Notes: a model not told the origin generated them from the letters alone. Shown: positions 20,197 through 34,235, numbered from the stretch's first letter. The stretch: 64,000 bases of DNA from Panax quinquefolius (GCA_020205615.1 CM035165.1:90272005-90336004); one strand, 5' to 3'. Translations and numbers: made by a program.

Positions 20197-23100
20197 ATGA
20201 AATTTTGTCCTCGAAATTAAGGTACATACCTGGTATGTCGAAGAGATGAGGATACCTTGACTTCATCTCAAATTCTAACTCCCAAGTCATTTCCTCCACA
20301 TCGTGGTTTCTCCAAAAAACTTTGACTTGAGGTATAACCTTGGAGCGTAGAACATGATCCTTCTTATCCAAGATTTTAACAGGTAACTCTTCATACGTTA
20401 AATCTTCCTCTATCTCGTCTGGTTCTAACTCAATAATTTGGTTCAAGTCTTTCACATATTTACGTAACATAGATATGTGAAAAATATTATGAACACGAGA
20501 CATACTTGGCGGTAAGGCGAGTCTATAGGCCACAGTTCCTACTCGCTCGAGAATTAAAAATGGGCCAATGAATCGAGGATTGAGCTTTCCTCTCTTTCCA
20601 AATCTCTTAACTCCTTTCCATGGAGCAACACGTAACAACACATGATCTCCAATATCGATTTCTACGTCCTTTCGATGAAGATCATCATAACTCTTTTGTC
20701 GATCTTGTGAAGTTTTTATACGTTGTCGGATCATTTGAATCTTTTCTATAGTCATACGTACCAACTCCGGTCCCAACAACGTTGCTTCACCCGCCACATC
20801 CCAAAGATCTCGAGAAGCGACACTTTCTCCCTGGCGCCTCAAATGGAGCCATGCGATACTTGCGTGATAAGCTGTTGTTGTTGTAGGAAAACTCCACCAA
20901 CGGTAAGAACTTGTCCCAACTTCCTTTGAAGTCAAGAACACGAGTCTTAATAGATCTTCAAAAGTTTGAATAGTCCTCCATTTGCCCCTCATCCGTCCAT
21001 CGAGGATGATATGCCGAAGCTAAATCAAATCTGTGCCCATAGCTTTTCGCAAACTAACCCAAAAATTGTGAAGTGAATCTTGGGTCTCGATCGAAACTAT
21101 ATGGATCTTGGCATACCATGCGATCTTACAATCTCATTTATGTACATACTGAGCAAGGCGTTCAAGTGTATAAGTTTCTCGTATAGGTAAGAAGTGAAAG
21201 CGGACTTGGTCAATCTATCAATAATGACCCAAATTGCATCTATGCCTTGAGAAACCTTGGGAAGACCGATGCTTGAAATCCATGGTAATGTGCTCCCACT
21301 TCCATCCTGGAATTCCAAGTGGTTCTAATGGACCTTTTGGTACTTGATGCTCCACCTTGACTCGTTGACAAGTTAAACACCTTGAGATAAACTCCGCTAT
21401 CTCTTTCTTCATATTGCTCCACCAAAATGTATGTCGAAAATCATGATACATTTTGGTACTCCCAGGATAGATTGCAAACGGTGTGTTGTGCGCCTCCATC
21501 ATGATTTTATACTTTAAATTAGGGTTGTTAGGAACACAAAGTTTGGAGTTGATTCGAAGTATTCCTTCTTCATCGATTATTGCTTCCGGAATAGCACCTT
21601 CTTGCACTTTCTTCCTCATACGTATCAGCTCCAGGTCTGTAGCTTGAGCAACTTTAACTTTATCGATTAAAGTCGATTCTACTCGTATATTCGCCATCAT
21701 CACATGGGTCCCTGGAGTCTTTAACTCTATCTCCATCCTTTGTAAGTCATACAAAATGGGCATTTGTGTTGACAATATTGTACTTGTACCCGCATATGAT
21801 CTTCTACTCAATGCGTCAGCTACTACGTTCGCTTTACCAGGATGGTATTGAATGGTATGATCATAATCTTTCAACAGTTCAAGCTAACGTCGTTGCCGCA
21901 TGTTGAGTTCCTTTTGGGTGAATAAATATTTGAGACTTTTATGATCCGTATAGATCTCCACCTTCTCTCCATACAGGTAATGCCTCCAAATCTTAAGTAC
22001 GAAGACAACAGCTGCCTAACTCTAGATGATGAGTAGGATAATTCCTCTTATATTCTTTGAGTTGCCGAGAGGCATATGCTATGACTTTCCCATGTTGCAT
22101 GAGAACACATCCTAACCCTTTGCTCGAAGCATCCTTTGTAGATGACAAATCCCTCCGAGGCGGATGGTATTGTCGAGCAGTCTTTGAAATGAGTCTTCCT
22201 TGAGTTCTTGAAAACTCTTCTCACATTCCTCGCTCAATGAACTTTGTATCTTTTCGAGTCATTTAAGTTAATGGAGTAGCGATTCGAGAAAATCCTTCCA
22301 CGAATCTCGATAATAACCGGCTAAGCGAGAAAGCTACGTACTTTGATCATCGACTTTGGTTGCTCGACTTTAAATTGCTTCAATCTTATTTGGGTCAACG
22401 GATATTCCATGATTTGATATCACATGCCCAAGGAATGCAACTTCCTCAAGCCGAACTCACATTTCTTCAACTTGGCATAAAGCTTGTTTTCACGAAGCTT
22501 TTGGAGTATCGACCTCAAGTGTTGCTTTCATGATCTTCACGGCTTTTGGAATATATGAGAATGTCATCAATAAAGATGACACAAAGTGATCCAAATATTC
22601 CTTGAATACTCGATTCATCATATCCATGAAGGTAGCATGAGCATTAGTCAATCAAAAGACATGACCAAGAATTCATAATGCCGTCTCAGAGTTACGAAGG
22701 CGGTCTTTGGAATATCCTCGATTTTAACCTTGGTGATGATATCCAGAACGAAGATCGATCTTTAAAAAGAATTGTGCTCCTTGCAACTAGTCAAACAGGT
22801 CATCAATGCGAGGTAACGGATACCTATTCTTGATGGTGACATGGTTCAATTCTCGGTAGTCAATATAAAGTCGCATACTCCCATCTTTCTTCTTCACGAA
22901 TAGAACAGGAGCACCCCAAGGAGACGTACTAGGACGAATGAAACCAATGTCTAACAATTCCTGCAATTGGATCTTTAACTCCTGAAGTTCAATAGGAGCC
23001 ATTCGATATGGGGCTTTGGAAATGGGTTTTGTACCAGGTTTAAGGTCGATACAAAATTCAATTTCACGCTCTGGGGGTAGGCCAGGAAGTTCTTCAGGGA

Positions 23101-24193
23101 ATACATCAGGAAATTTATTAACAATAGAAATATCATTCAAAACTGACGTATTTTTGTTTAAATCTTTGATATGAGCTAAGAAAGCTTGACATCCATTTTT
23201 CAATAAATGAATAGCTTTATGGATTGAAATGACCGTGATTGATTTTAATGGTTTGGTCGCTTGAATTCGCATAATAGGTTGATTAGGAAAATGAAAACTA
23301 ACAACCTTACGAAAACAATCAATTTTTGCATGATGAGTAGTTAACCAATCAATCCCTAGAATTACGTCAAACGCAAGTATTTTTAAAGAAATAAGATCGA
23401 CAAGTAATATGCGGTTACCGATTTGAATCAAACAAGACTTATAAACCGTGGATGTAATGAAGGTTTCTCCCAACGGAGTTTCAACCGTTAAGTCAAAGTC
23501 CAATTTCTCCGGAGTCAAATTTAAACGTTGAGCGCAAGTAGGAGAAATAAAAGAATGGGTAGAGCCGATATCAAATAAGGTATATACTTCACTAGAGTTT
23601 ATGATAAGCTTACCCGTGATGACCTCGTTCGGGTTCTTTGCTTTCTGAGAGGTTACAACAAACGCTCTCCCTTGAACTACCGGCTTTGTCTTGTCAAGGA
23701 CGGACTTTGATGCCTCCATCGCAGCTGGACTTGACTTCGGTGCATGATAAAATTGGACTAGGTGACTTTCTCTTCCACAATTATAACATGCTTTAGACTG
23801 CTGCGTACAGTTTGGACTGATGTATCCCTCCCCTCCGCATTTGTAACATACGACCGACGGTCGCTCTCCTTCCTTAACAACAGGTGCTGGTGCTGATGTC
23901 CTTCCATCATTATTAAATCTCCTCTTCTTGAAACTCCCACTTTTATTGTCTTGGCAATGATTACCACCGAAGTGGTTACCATTTTTGGCATGTTGATTCC
24001 CTCCACGTTTGTTGTCACCGCTTCGATGACTATTACCACTGGTATTTTCATTCTGTTGGCTACTTTCTCTTGGTTGCGTTGACCCATTATCGCGCTCCAA
24101 TAACTGAGCCCTATTTACAACATCTGAATACAAACACAGTTTATGAGAAATAAGATATTGACGTATCTCCGGTTTCAAACCTCTTAAAAACAT
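20195..24193 (-). pseudogene. Chromovirus pol (Gag C-terminus, PR, RT, RNase H, IN, chromodomain), broken
   Basis: The largest open piece (24193-22787, 468 codons) holds the end of Gag with two zinc knuckles, both damaged (CYKCGGEGY.., His to Tyr; CYNCGRESH.., last Cys lost). Then comes protease with [10 protein letters not shown] (usual DSG/DTG reads DIG) and the start of RT ([24 protein letters not shown]). The RT active site survives out of frame at about 22544-22580 as FIDDILIYS. The next piece (21874-21218) contains the RNase H/IN linker, an integrase zinc finger with one His replaced (AHNTPFAIYPG) and CLTCQRVK, and the first catalytic Asp (ITMDF). The third (20992-20195) has the integrase end and the chromodomain. 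Several frameshifts and internal deletions separate the pieces. Confidence 0.92.
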
Positions 24194-24197
24194 CGCG

Positions 24198-24846
24198 TCA
24201 TTCTCTCCTCATTATCAACCAAGTGGGGGATAAACCGGGACAACTCGACAAACTTAGCTTCCGTCTTTGTGCCACAGTCATATTATTCTGCTCCAACTTG
24301 ATGAACTCTACCTCTTTAATGTGGTGAATACTTTCGGGAAAGTACTTGTCGTTGAACAGTTCTTGGAACTTCTCCCAAGACATCTTGGTCTGGCGAGTTG
24401 AGTAAGCTTTCTTGATTCCCACCGATGTCTGCCTCTCCTCGCAACATAAAGGTGGCAAAAGGAACCTTTTGCTCCTCAGAGCATCCCAAGACATTAAATA
24501 TCTTGGTGATCTGCTTTATCCATGCTTTCGCCTTAAGTGGTTTTGGCTCTCCAATAAACTCCGGTGGTCCCAGCTCCTTGAACTGTTTAGCGGTGACCGT
24601 CCGAGAGTTTCCAGTGTTTCCACCTACATTTTGGACATGAATTTCTCTTGCCTGATGTTGTACGAATTGCAGAAAGCTCCTAAACATTCTGTCATTCACC
24701 ATTTGGTCGGTGTTGTTGTTCACCTGAGGATTATTGTCTTTCTGTTGCACATTATCCTGGGTATTAATCTGTGGTGACTCCACGATCTCATGTGCTTCAT
24801 TGCTCATCTCAACATTTTCGGATGCCATTTTCCAATATTGCCACAA
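24198..24846 (-). pseudogene. Chromovirus gag, frameshifted
   Basis: The likely start is the Met at 24828 (MASENVEMSNEAH). The N-terminal part is asparagine-rich, followed by the gag domain start 'ELGPPEFIGEPKPLKAKAW' and 'FATFMLRGEAD'. A frameshift near 24420 moves the frame to 24494-24198, which continues 'MSWEKFQELFNDKYFPES', a standard gypsy Gag motif. A second shift near 24195 leads into the 468-codon frame beginning [14 protein letters not shown]. Gag would be the capsid protein; this copy cannot make it whole. A second copy lies on the plus strand at 51994-52851. Confidence 0.9.
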
Positions 24847-25001
24847 AACAAGGGTTAATTAATATATCACATGTTATCCCTATACTCTGACCGACCTGTT
24901 AAATACCAAATAAACTTAGGTAGGTCATACTAGCGAAGGAATTCACCGTCTCTCCCCTCCTAGTTCTTGTCTCACATCTCAACCAGGGATCATATCCCTA
25001 A

Positions 25002-25013
25002 GCTTTGATACCA
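25002..25013 (-). promoter_or_regulatory. Primer-binding site of the chromovirus
   Basis: The minus strand reads TGGTATCAAAGC, one base off the initiator-Met tRNA site TGGTATCAGAGC, four bases after the LTR end at 25018. Confidence 0.88.
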
Positions 25014-25017
25014 ACTA

Positions 25018-27986
25018 TGACGCCCCCAAAATAGGTATACATCACCCATCTTGAGTCGCCAGATACAAGGTACTGAATACAAATACAACTTAATTATACA
25101 ATAGTCGTGTAAAATACGAAAAAATATATGCTGTGAGTTTTAATACAAATATTGTCATCTAGACAATATCCACACTCAATAGAGTCCTCATTACATTTAT
25201 TATCACACTATTTCACATAATAATGAGGACTACTAATGCACCATCTAGAACCATCACTCTGTTCTCCGACTAGTCCCAGCTACGTTCTCATTTCCTGAAG
25301 AGAAGAATGAAAGAAAAGGTGAGCTCAACTAGCCCAGTAAAAATATTATGACTAAGATAATGCAGAATAAATTATCATTAGCCTTCAACAATGTTAAACT
25401 GATAGAATATAATAGACAACAAGTTTAACTGCAGCGGATCAAGCAATCCATTAGAAGAGTCAAGTAAGGTATAAAATCTACTATCTTACATGATTTAAAA
25501 AAGTTTTTCATCAACTTTATCATTTGAGACTCGACTTAATAAATAAAATTGAATCATCCACGCTCCACACGACCAAGGATATTCATGTAATCATCAATGG
25601 TCATGACTATACTAAATAATCCCTGGTCATAATCATCCCAACAACTGTCCACCAATGAACTACAGGCCAATGAGGACTTTTACCACATCATTCGTCACAT
25701 TACGGTCATGATTATACCGAATAATCCCTGGTCATAATCATACTAAGTCCATCTATACACGTAAGCCAAAGATGACTTTCATCACAATATAAGCATGAGG
25801 ATGATGATGATAATGATGACATAATAATTCAATAAAACAAGTTCAAGAATAAATTTTAAAGATTTATAAATTAATTTATCCGAGGAACCGATAACGTCCA
25901 AATTGTCAACATATATGATACTGCTTTGTAGAGTAAAATTCAAGAATGCTCAGAAGAATATTTCCATGAAAAAAGATTGGATGAAGCGCAAATATCAAGG
26001 ATATTCCACTAATTTCATGGAGTATAGAAGCCAAAGCTTTAACCATTTGAGTATAATAGAATATATATAAGCGCGCAAATGGATTTTTACCGCCATTCGG
26101 TAATCACGTGAGATGATCATTTCCATAATTTAATAAGGAATGAATACTGAAGGATCATTCACCATGCATGTGGTAATCCACATGAGCGAGTTATTCAGCG
26201 AGAATAATAAAGAATGGAATAACGTGAAGGATTCACCACCATGCGTGCGATAGATAATGCATGCATGCATGAGTTATTCCCAACGAGAATAATAAATAAT
26301 GGAACTAGGTCGGCATATACGCGCACGCATGAGGATATTCAGACAAAATAATAAATAATGGAACCAAGTCCCGCGTAGAAACGCATGACAGGATAGGATA
26401 TTAAGCGAATAATAATAAAGAACGGAATATTAGAAGAATTTCACCATGTATGCGGTACTTGCGATAAAACAAAGTTATTCAACAGAATAATAAGAATGTA
26501 ATAACAATGAAATTCACCGTGCATGCGATAGATCATGCATGCAGACGAGTTATTCAATAGAATAATAAAGAATGGAATAACGAAGAATTTCACCATGTAT
26601 GCGGTATCAGATAAACAAAGTTATTCAACAGAATAATAAGAATGGAATAATGAAGTTCTCTTCATGAATCTGAAAGAAATAATACCCCTTAGAGTACAAC
26701 AAATAATATCCCTTACCTTAGAAAAGCTGGATATTGGAGTAGTGAAGTAGAAGAATACTTTCTTCTTTTTTCTCTATAGTTTCTCTACAGAGTTTCAAAG
26801 TGAATTCGTAAGAAATAATGAAGGAATGAACTTCTATTTATAGGAGAATGGGGTGAATAGTAACTAATTCATGAACGGTCCAGATTGATTTACTTTTAAA
26901 CAGATGGTCCATATTGGTTTACTATTAAAACTTAAAGCAACGATCCATACTGATTTACTATTAAAACTTTAAACCAGCGATCCATATTGATTTACTATTA
27001 TAACTTTCCACCAGCGGTCCATATTGATTTACTATTATATCTTCAACCAATGGTCTAAAAAATTAGCACATCTCCTCATGGAATAATATTGTACCCAAAA
27101 ATGATTTGGACCGAAAAGAAATATATTTTACGGGTGAATAGTACCCCGTGAATAGTAACTCATGCATAGTACTCTGACACGAAAAGTGCCCCAAATACCC
27201 GATTGAACAATATAACCTCCAGACATCAATTATTATCGAAACAAATGTCGATTTCTACTAACACAAATAATTCCAATACAATGGAACTATAAATTTATCT
27301 TTAATCAACACGAACTTATTCATCATTAATATTGTAATTCACAATATTTAACAACCAGGTCGTTCCCAGGAAAGAGGGGGCTTTCCGATAAGGATTTCTC
27401 CTTATTGGCGCGCAATTAGGTGACCAAACCTCTCATTGACAGAACTTCTAGACATTGTCTATATTACAAATAATAATATGAATAACTTTGTCATCTCAAT
27501 TATTGATTTAATAATATATCATATTATGCAGATGATACTGTAACAATAATTGAATCAATAATATGAGAGATATGATGCAACAATTACTGTAGCAATAATT
27601 GAGTATAACTGAGTGACTTCTCACGTAAGCATTAATAATCAATACTGTGTGTACTACTTATCGCCCACGCGTATTCTTCGTACTTTTTTACTACAGGGTA
27701 GTTCAACAGTTTTAACGGTAACACCTTCGCTGTTATTATTATAGAAAGATAATTTTGTCGTTTTCTAACTACGACAATACTTCTGTTGTGGGGTCCACCA
27801 ATGATTGTGCCGTCGTATGAATATTCCCGAATATTCCCCGACCAATCGAATATTATATAACCACTTGCTTACTTTGCCAAATTTGTAAATATCACCCACA
27901 ACTATAACATTATATCAAATTCACACCATAATATTCAAAAATATATTTCGAGAAAATTATTCTTTATTCATAAAAGTTGGGGTCTT

Positions 27987-27989
<3 letters not shown>
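25018..27989 (-). repeat. 5' LTR of the chromovirus
   Basis: 2972 bases, partner of 17290-20183. The same internal tandem array lies at about 26085-26650. Differences from the partner are unevenly spread: most blocks are nearly identical, while the tandem array differs strongly. Confidence 0.92.

Positions 27990-28046
<57 letters not shown>
27990..28046. repeat. (TA)n microsatellite
   Basis: About 28 TA units starting immediately after the LTR end. Such a sequence may have been the insertion target or may have grown after insertion. Confidence 0.95.
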
Positions 28047-28053
<7 letters not shown>

Positions 28054-29366
28054 TACATAATTTGGGAACTAATGGATATGGAAAATATACATGTTTGACA
28101 TAGTTTGGGAACTAATGGATATGGAAAGACAACTTCTAAGTTCAAATTTATCACTATATATATAATTTTAATTTGACTCAAGAATGAACAAAAAGCGATA
28201 AGTAACGAAAGAGTTATGATACAAACAAAAATAGTGTTTTGTTAAAGTAAAATTAGGAAAACGGGTGTTATAACTCGGCTTGAGATGAATTTTGAATAAA
28301 GATATATTTTGACGTATAATAACTTATTTTGACGCAACGAAAAGATTTTCTTAAATTTTAGAATGTTTGAATTTAATTTTGAATTATAAGCTTATTGGAG
28401 AAGTGAACAGGAATGTTAAATTATAATTATGGGAAGTAAATTAATAAAAGTGAATATTATTCTGAGGAAGTTATTTTGTTGACCGAAAATATTTTATATT
28501 TAATGTTGTAGAAGACTCAGAATTGAGTATGGAAGAATGAAATATTGAATGTGAATAATGTAGATGATGAGCTATGGACGGAGAAAAGTTTCCCTAACAT
28601 GTACAAATTGATTATTGTGTGCTAGTTTCTTTAAATTTTTACAGGTTTCCTCACTTTGAGCAATTTCTTTAACTTGTAGTAAGATTGTTATCATTGCAAG
28701 TTCTAAACTTACAAATTTTTTTAATAATTGTGCAAGTTTCGGCACTACGTGCATTTGAATTTTTTTTATTAGCTAAACTTATGTTCGTTGTTATGTAATA
28801 TCAAATTGTTCAATATGTTGATCATGAATATTATTTTAAGAGTGAATGTCATTTGTTTCGGCTATTCTATTGTGGAAGTAGTTAAGACTGAGGAAGAACA
28901 ACCTCATAATATAAGGCCATATATTTATAGAAAGTTTTTAAGTCTATCTGACTATTAACCACTTATGGAGAGTAAACAATTTATATAACTGTGGGGACTT
29001 TTGGGCCATATAATGTCAACTTAACTCTTTTAGTTTTGGCATAATTAAGAGATTTGACAATTTTTGTGGCTATTAACTTTTATAAAAGAGTTCAATTTCT
29101 CATGACCATGTACAGAATTAAGAGCAATTATGACTGTTGAATTATGTATGATGTGTTCATGGTTCTCATGACCATGTATAACAATCAAAGCAATTATGAC
29201 TGTTAAAATCTGTATGATGAGTTCATGGTCCTCAAGACCATTGGTAAAAGTTTTTAGTTGACTGTTAAATAATTATTGTCCATATAATGCCGACTTGGAG
29301 ATTATATAGCCAGGCCATATATTGTCATGGTGAGGCTTTAGCTTGTCAGGTTGTTAGGTTACGCTC
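28047..29366. other. Intergenic, no gene recognised
   Basis: A ~40-bp phrase 'TTTGGGAACTAATGGATATG' occurs twice near 28061 and 28103. A 63-67-bp tandem repeat (about 29098-29250) has units starting 'CTCATGACCATGTA' and containing 'GCAATTATGACTGTT'. A 60-codon minus-strand frame at 28572-28754 has no recognisable motif. The sequence has no counterpart left of unit A. Confidence 0.55.
29098..29250. repeat. Two-and-a-bit unit tandem repeat of 63-67 bp
   Basis: Units begin at about 29098 and 29165 ('CTCATGACCATGTA...') with a partial third at about 29232 ('CTCAAGACCATTGG'). Non-coding. Confidence 0.8.
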
Positions 29367-30106
29367 AATCAAAGAAATGTTTTTTGAAAAATTAAAGAGT
29401 TAATGGTTAACGACCCCTCAGTAATAATCTAAAGAAAAAGGCTATGATATTGAAGTTCTAATACTACTTATTTACTTTGTGTTGTCACACATTTATGAAG
29501 TTTCACATGTTGAAAAGCCTCTTTAACGAGCTATTCATTTTTTCAAAGTATATTTATTCACTGTTAAGTTATTCTGACAAGTCACTGTGTACTACGTATA
29601 GTAAGGTAACATGTTACAGGTCATATTTAGTGTTGTTACATTGATCACATATAGTACGATTCAACATAACTCTCTTTCCTTTAAGTCGACCATTCAAGTA
29701 ACTAAAGTTGATAATCCTTACAATTTAGAAATATTAAATTATTGATTCATGTTTATTCATTAAATTGTTTCATTTCAATTTTATACTTATTGATCATATT
29801 CGATGCTAACTCTTGCCAAACATTAACTTGGTGCAGGTAGAAAATAATGATAGGACCAGAATGGTCAGATTTAAACTATAGAATGGAAGATTAAAATCAT
29901 ATAAAGGTTACAGGTTGGTATCAGGTAAAAAGAATAAGACCTAAGTTGCGATACCATGATGAAGTATGTGATATAATGTATAAATAGACTAGTTAAATAA
30001 AAAAAATATTGATAGATGTTTAGGATGATGATGAATAGTGAAGATTTTGGGGGCATTATAGTACTTCATTTTGGGGGCATTATAGTTTTCTCCTCTTATG
30101 TCACCG
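29367..30106. other. Duplication unit B, left part (matches 5736-6470)
   Basis: From 'ATCAAAGAAATGTTTTTTGA' onward it runs collinear with 5736-6470, the 3' flank of P450 copy A. A ~25-bp phrase 'TTTGGGGGCATTATAGT' is doubled at the right end. No gene. Confidence 0.85.
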
Positions 30107-32893
30107 CGACGCCTCTAAAATTAGGTATACGCCACCCATCTCTTGGGTCGCCACTTACATGGAACATATAAATTCAAATACAACTTACTAATATAACTCG
30201 CCGTGCATATATTTACATAAACCGTGAGTTTGAATACAAATATTGTTACTAGATATTATACAAACTCAAAAGGAGTCCTCATTACTACTATTATCACACT
30301 ATTTCACGTAATAGTGAGGACTACTAATGCTATCCTCTCGACCATTACCCGCTCCCCGACTCGTCTCAAATCCACTATGTTCTCATTTCCTCAAGAGAAC
30401 AAAGAAAGAAAGGGTGAGCTCAACTAGCCCAATAAGAAATATTACGACTAAGATAATGCGTAATAATTTATCATTAGCCTTCAACAAAGGTTAAACCGAT
30501 AAAATACAATAGACAACAAAGTTAAACTGCAGCTCATCGAAAAAAATATTATTTAATAAGCAATCCATTAAAAGAGTCAAAGAGAATAAAGTCTACTATC
30601 TTTTAGGTTTTAAAAGGTTTTTCATCATCAATATATATAGACTCACTTTTAATAAATAATCCACATCATCGAATCGCCTCGCAAGACTACTAGCCAAGGA
30701 TATTCATCAAATTATCAATGGTCATGACTATACCGAATCACCCCGGTCATAATTATATACCAAAATTATCCATCATCGCATTACAGGTGCCAACCGAGGA
30801 CTTTTTATCACATCATTTATAACAAGCCATGATTATACCGAATGATCCCTCGTCATAATCATACTAAGTTCATCTATACACGTAAGTCAAGATAACATAA
30901 TATAACATGAGGATGATGACAATGACATAATAATTCAATAAAACAAGTTCAAGAATTTTTATCCAGAATTATTAACGCCCAAATTATCAAAATGATACGC
31001 TTTTGCAGAGTAAAATTCAAGAATGATCAAGAATATTTCCATGAAAAGATATCGGATGTTCGATAAGATATCGATCGGATGAGTTGCTAAATATCAAGGA
31101 TATTCCACTAATTTCATGGAGTATGAAGTCAAAGATTTAACCAACCGAGTATAATAAAGAATGGAATAACAAAAGAAATCACCATGCATGCGTATTTCAG
31201 ATGTAGTTATTCCAATGTAATAATAATAACGGAACCAGTCGTGTTATTCCAAATGTAATAATAATAATAAAACATGGAAAGTCGTGTGAAATTCAATGTA
31301 ATAATAATCGACATGTGATGATCCAAATGTAGAATAATAAATACCTTAGAAGAACCGAATATTGGCAAGGTGAATAATTCAGAATGTGAAACGACAAGTG
31401 GTTCGACCAGAATGCTAAAACGACAAGTGGTTTGATCACCAGTAAAACAATGGAACTTATCAATTTGAGAGACTCTTAGATAATACATACGGGCCCCCAT
31501 AAAATAATTGTGTCATATTATACAAGATGATAATGCGGACAATAATCGAATCAATAATATAAGAGATATGATGCAAGAATTATCAGAAGAATAATTGAAA
31601 GCATAAATGAGTGACTTCAACGTGAAGTTTATCAATAATCAATACCGTGCTACTACGCAACTAATATGGTAAAAACACACAAACACGACCAATGTAATTA
31701 TCCATGCACCAACGTCAAGGATATTCGTGTTTTCATTTACTTGGTAAGAATAACTTCGTCATAATATTCCAAACTGGTTATGATTATACTCAACAACTCT
31801 GGTCATAATCATACCAAGTCCATCTATGCACTACAAAAGCCATGTATGACTTTAATAATAAAGGATAAATATTAAACATTTATAATATAATTTAAGATTC
31901 AAGAATATCCCCATGCTCATAATAATCCAAAATGCCATAAACCAATTATCAAATCCCTCATCAAAAAAAATATATGATATATTCTATATAAGATTCTAGC
32001 CATAAAATCCTATTTTAATTTCTTTTCCGGTTTTAGCATAATATAGTCCCATAATGGAATGGCTCATTTATGGACAGGAGGTACATTTTATACCATATAC
32101 CTTCAAGTCCCAAAAGGCCAGAATTTTTCTATAATTTAAGTGGTCAAACAGCCTGTCTAAAATCAACAGTCCACACAAAAATCTACAACACCTTTTCCAG
32201 TAATTCCACTTAGATTAGTTAGGTAACTATAGATCTAACTCTAGACTTGACCACATATTCCATATGTTCTATCCTTTTATTATGACTTTCATCATAATAA
32301 GAATAATGTGACTTCTATCCCTTAACCTAGATAAGACCTCACAACGATACCCTATCAACTTGCCATCACCAAGCTCTTACTTATAGCTTGATATACAAAG
32401 TTGATTAACTTTGTGGTTTGGTTACTTTAAATTTCAAAACCTTACAAAAAGAATAATGAGTAGTTAATCAATCATTTTCAAAAATTACCTCAAAGGCAAG
32501 TATTTTCAAAGAGATAAGATCGTGAAAGTGTTTATTTGAAACAACAAGATTAATAGACAAAGGGAAGGTTTCCTCCCCAACGAAGTTTCAATAGAAAAAT
32601 CAAAGTCTAATTTTTCTGAGTCAAATTTAAACATTGAACACAACTAGGTAGAATAAAAGAGTGGGTAAACTTGTATTGAATAAAGTATAGACTTCGTAAT
32701 AATTTATAATTATTTACCCGTAGTAATAACTTCGCTCGTTTACAAAATTTAAATCTTTTATCGATAAAATATGGGAAATTGCCACCATGACGCGGTTTCA
32801 GAGATGTATGTGGTAATAATAAATTGTCACACCCCATGTGGAATCCAAATGTAATAATAAATGCTTAATAAATAAAACGGAACTGTGTCCTTT
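30107..32893 (-). mobile_element. Decayed Ty3/gypsy remnant splitting unit B
   Basis: 30107 to about 31690 matches the LTR of the chromovirus family, starting 'CGACGCCTCTAAAATTAGG' where the canonical LTR has TGACGCC. About 32440-32837 is a protease-region remnant: the minus strand reads FTHSFILPSCVQCLNLT, matching [17 protein letters not shown] in the full element. Between them (31690-32440) is unrecognised AT-rich sequence. No 5' LTR or primer-binding site was found, so the element is truncated. The host flank resumes at about 32894, where unit A continues. Confidence 0.8.
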
Positions 32894-34235
32894 TCGATTT
32901 TCATTATAGTATTTCTTCCACTTTTTGTAAACATTTCTTTCTCTTTCCTCTTTCGCTCGCCTCCCTCACGTGGCTCTCAAATCTCACCTCCTTCCGCTCG
33001 CCTCCCTCAATTTCGATCCTTCGATCCTCCTCGCCCCTTTAACAGATCAACTACGTGAAGGCGATTGGTGGGGTGGTGGCATAATGCAATGGTGGTGCTT
33101 TTTTCCCTTTAACACTGGATAGGATCCATTTTATTTTATTTTATTTTCCATTCCCACTTAAGTAACAACCAAAAATTAAATGCTTCATTTTATTTTCTCT
33201 AATGAAAAGATTGTGGAGGGGGTGGTGACACTCGCAAATAACAAACAAACAAAAGGGCTCCATTTCAATAAGTTACATTTCAATTTGCCTAAAAAAATAG
33301 GTTAAGTACAATATTAATTTTGTTTGTCCTAGTAATTGAATGTATATACTTCTTACAGTCCAAATTAGAAGCCAATAATGTCCTCTTTGTATTGACTTAA
33401 AATGTTAATTAGTTTAAATTTGTTCATTATAGTTATGTTTTGCTTCTTACACAAACACATTAACAAAGTTTGAGCACATATTTGTCAAGTATATCATTTT
33501 ATAAGATATAGAATAGCAACAATGAAAGTTAAGATCTTGCAAGTAAGATTTATGATAAATAAACCAATGATCAAAATAAATATAGCACTTTATAGTTTAG
33601 GATCAATTTGGTTTATATAGTGCTTATCACTCTCAAAGATTTGGCTATATATGAATCAACGTTTTATACACAAAGGACAATTTTCCTTGCAAGAATGATA
33701 AGGATAATGTCGACTGCACTAAGAATAAACTGATTATTCAATCTCAAAGAATAAATTGTCTTTATCCGAAAATTATTGGCATCAAATTTACATTCAAAAA
33801 TAACTCAACGGAAGAAAAGAAACCTGTATGAATTTGTAGTCCTCTGATACAAATGTCATCCTTCGAAAAGCTCTACAATTACATATTTCTAGGAAATTGT
33901 AAAATCCTTGACCAGATTTGTACTACATGTTGCCTTCTACCAAAAAATAAAATAAAATACGGTTTAGTATTGCATTTGTCTAATTTTTCAATGTTTGTGA
34001 CCAATACAATAATATATATAAAACTTTATTTCATAAAATGAATACGTAAAATACAATGTCCGACTAGATATCCTTCTCGAATACGAAGGAATAAAGCGGA
34101 ATTGAATAAATAAATAAAAAATTAAATAATGTGGAGTGTCAATATGACTTCCCTTATTTGTTACAATAATCTAGTCATATATACTCTTGTAAAAATGATG
34201 GGATTGTGCTTTTTTTTGTCAGTATAATAACTTGT
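32894..34235. other. Duplication unit B, middle part, with a ~350-bp extra segment
   Basis: It matches 6470-7476 (3' flank of P450 copy A) except for about 33669-34018, which is absent from copy A. The extra segment has no terminal repeats or motif that I can name and may be an insertion in B or a deletion in A. No gene is supported; the 62-codon frame at 33853-34041 lies mainly in the extra segment and has no recognisable domain. Confidence 0.65.

Larger units (their letters stand above)
17290..27989 (-). mobile_element. Ty3/gypsy chromovirus (Tekay/Del-like), nearly complete but inactive
   Basis: On the minus strand the order is LTR (27989-25018), primer-binding site (25013-25002), gag, protease, RT, RNase H, integrase with a C-terminal chromodomain, polypurine tract (20196-20184), LTR (20183-17290). 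LTRs start TGTAAGA and end CGTCA or CATCA, i.e. TG...CA. The long LTRs and the chromodomain wording (VIPQVKVFWRNHDVEEMTWELE) point to the Tekay lineage. Coding regions carry frameshifts and deletions, so it cannot move by itself. The flanking 5-mers (GTATG at left, ATATA at right) do not form a clear target duplication; the right flank is a TA microsatellite that may have changed. Confidence 0.92.

Noticed and set aside
28572..28754. 60-codon minus-strand frame as a small protein gene
   Set aside because: No conserved motif, no promoter or splice context, and AT-rich surroundings; support is too weak.
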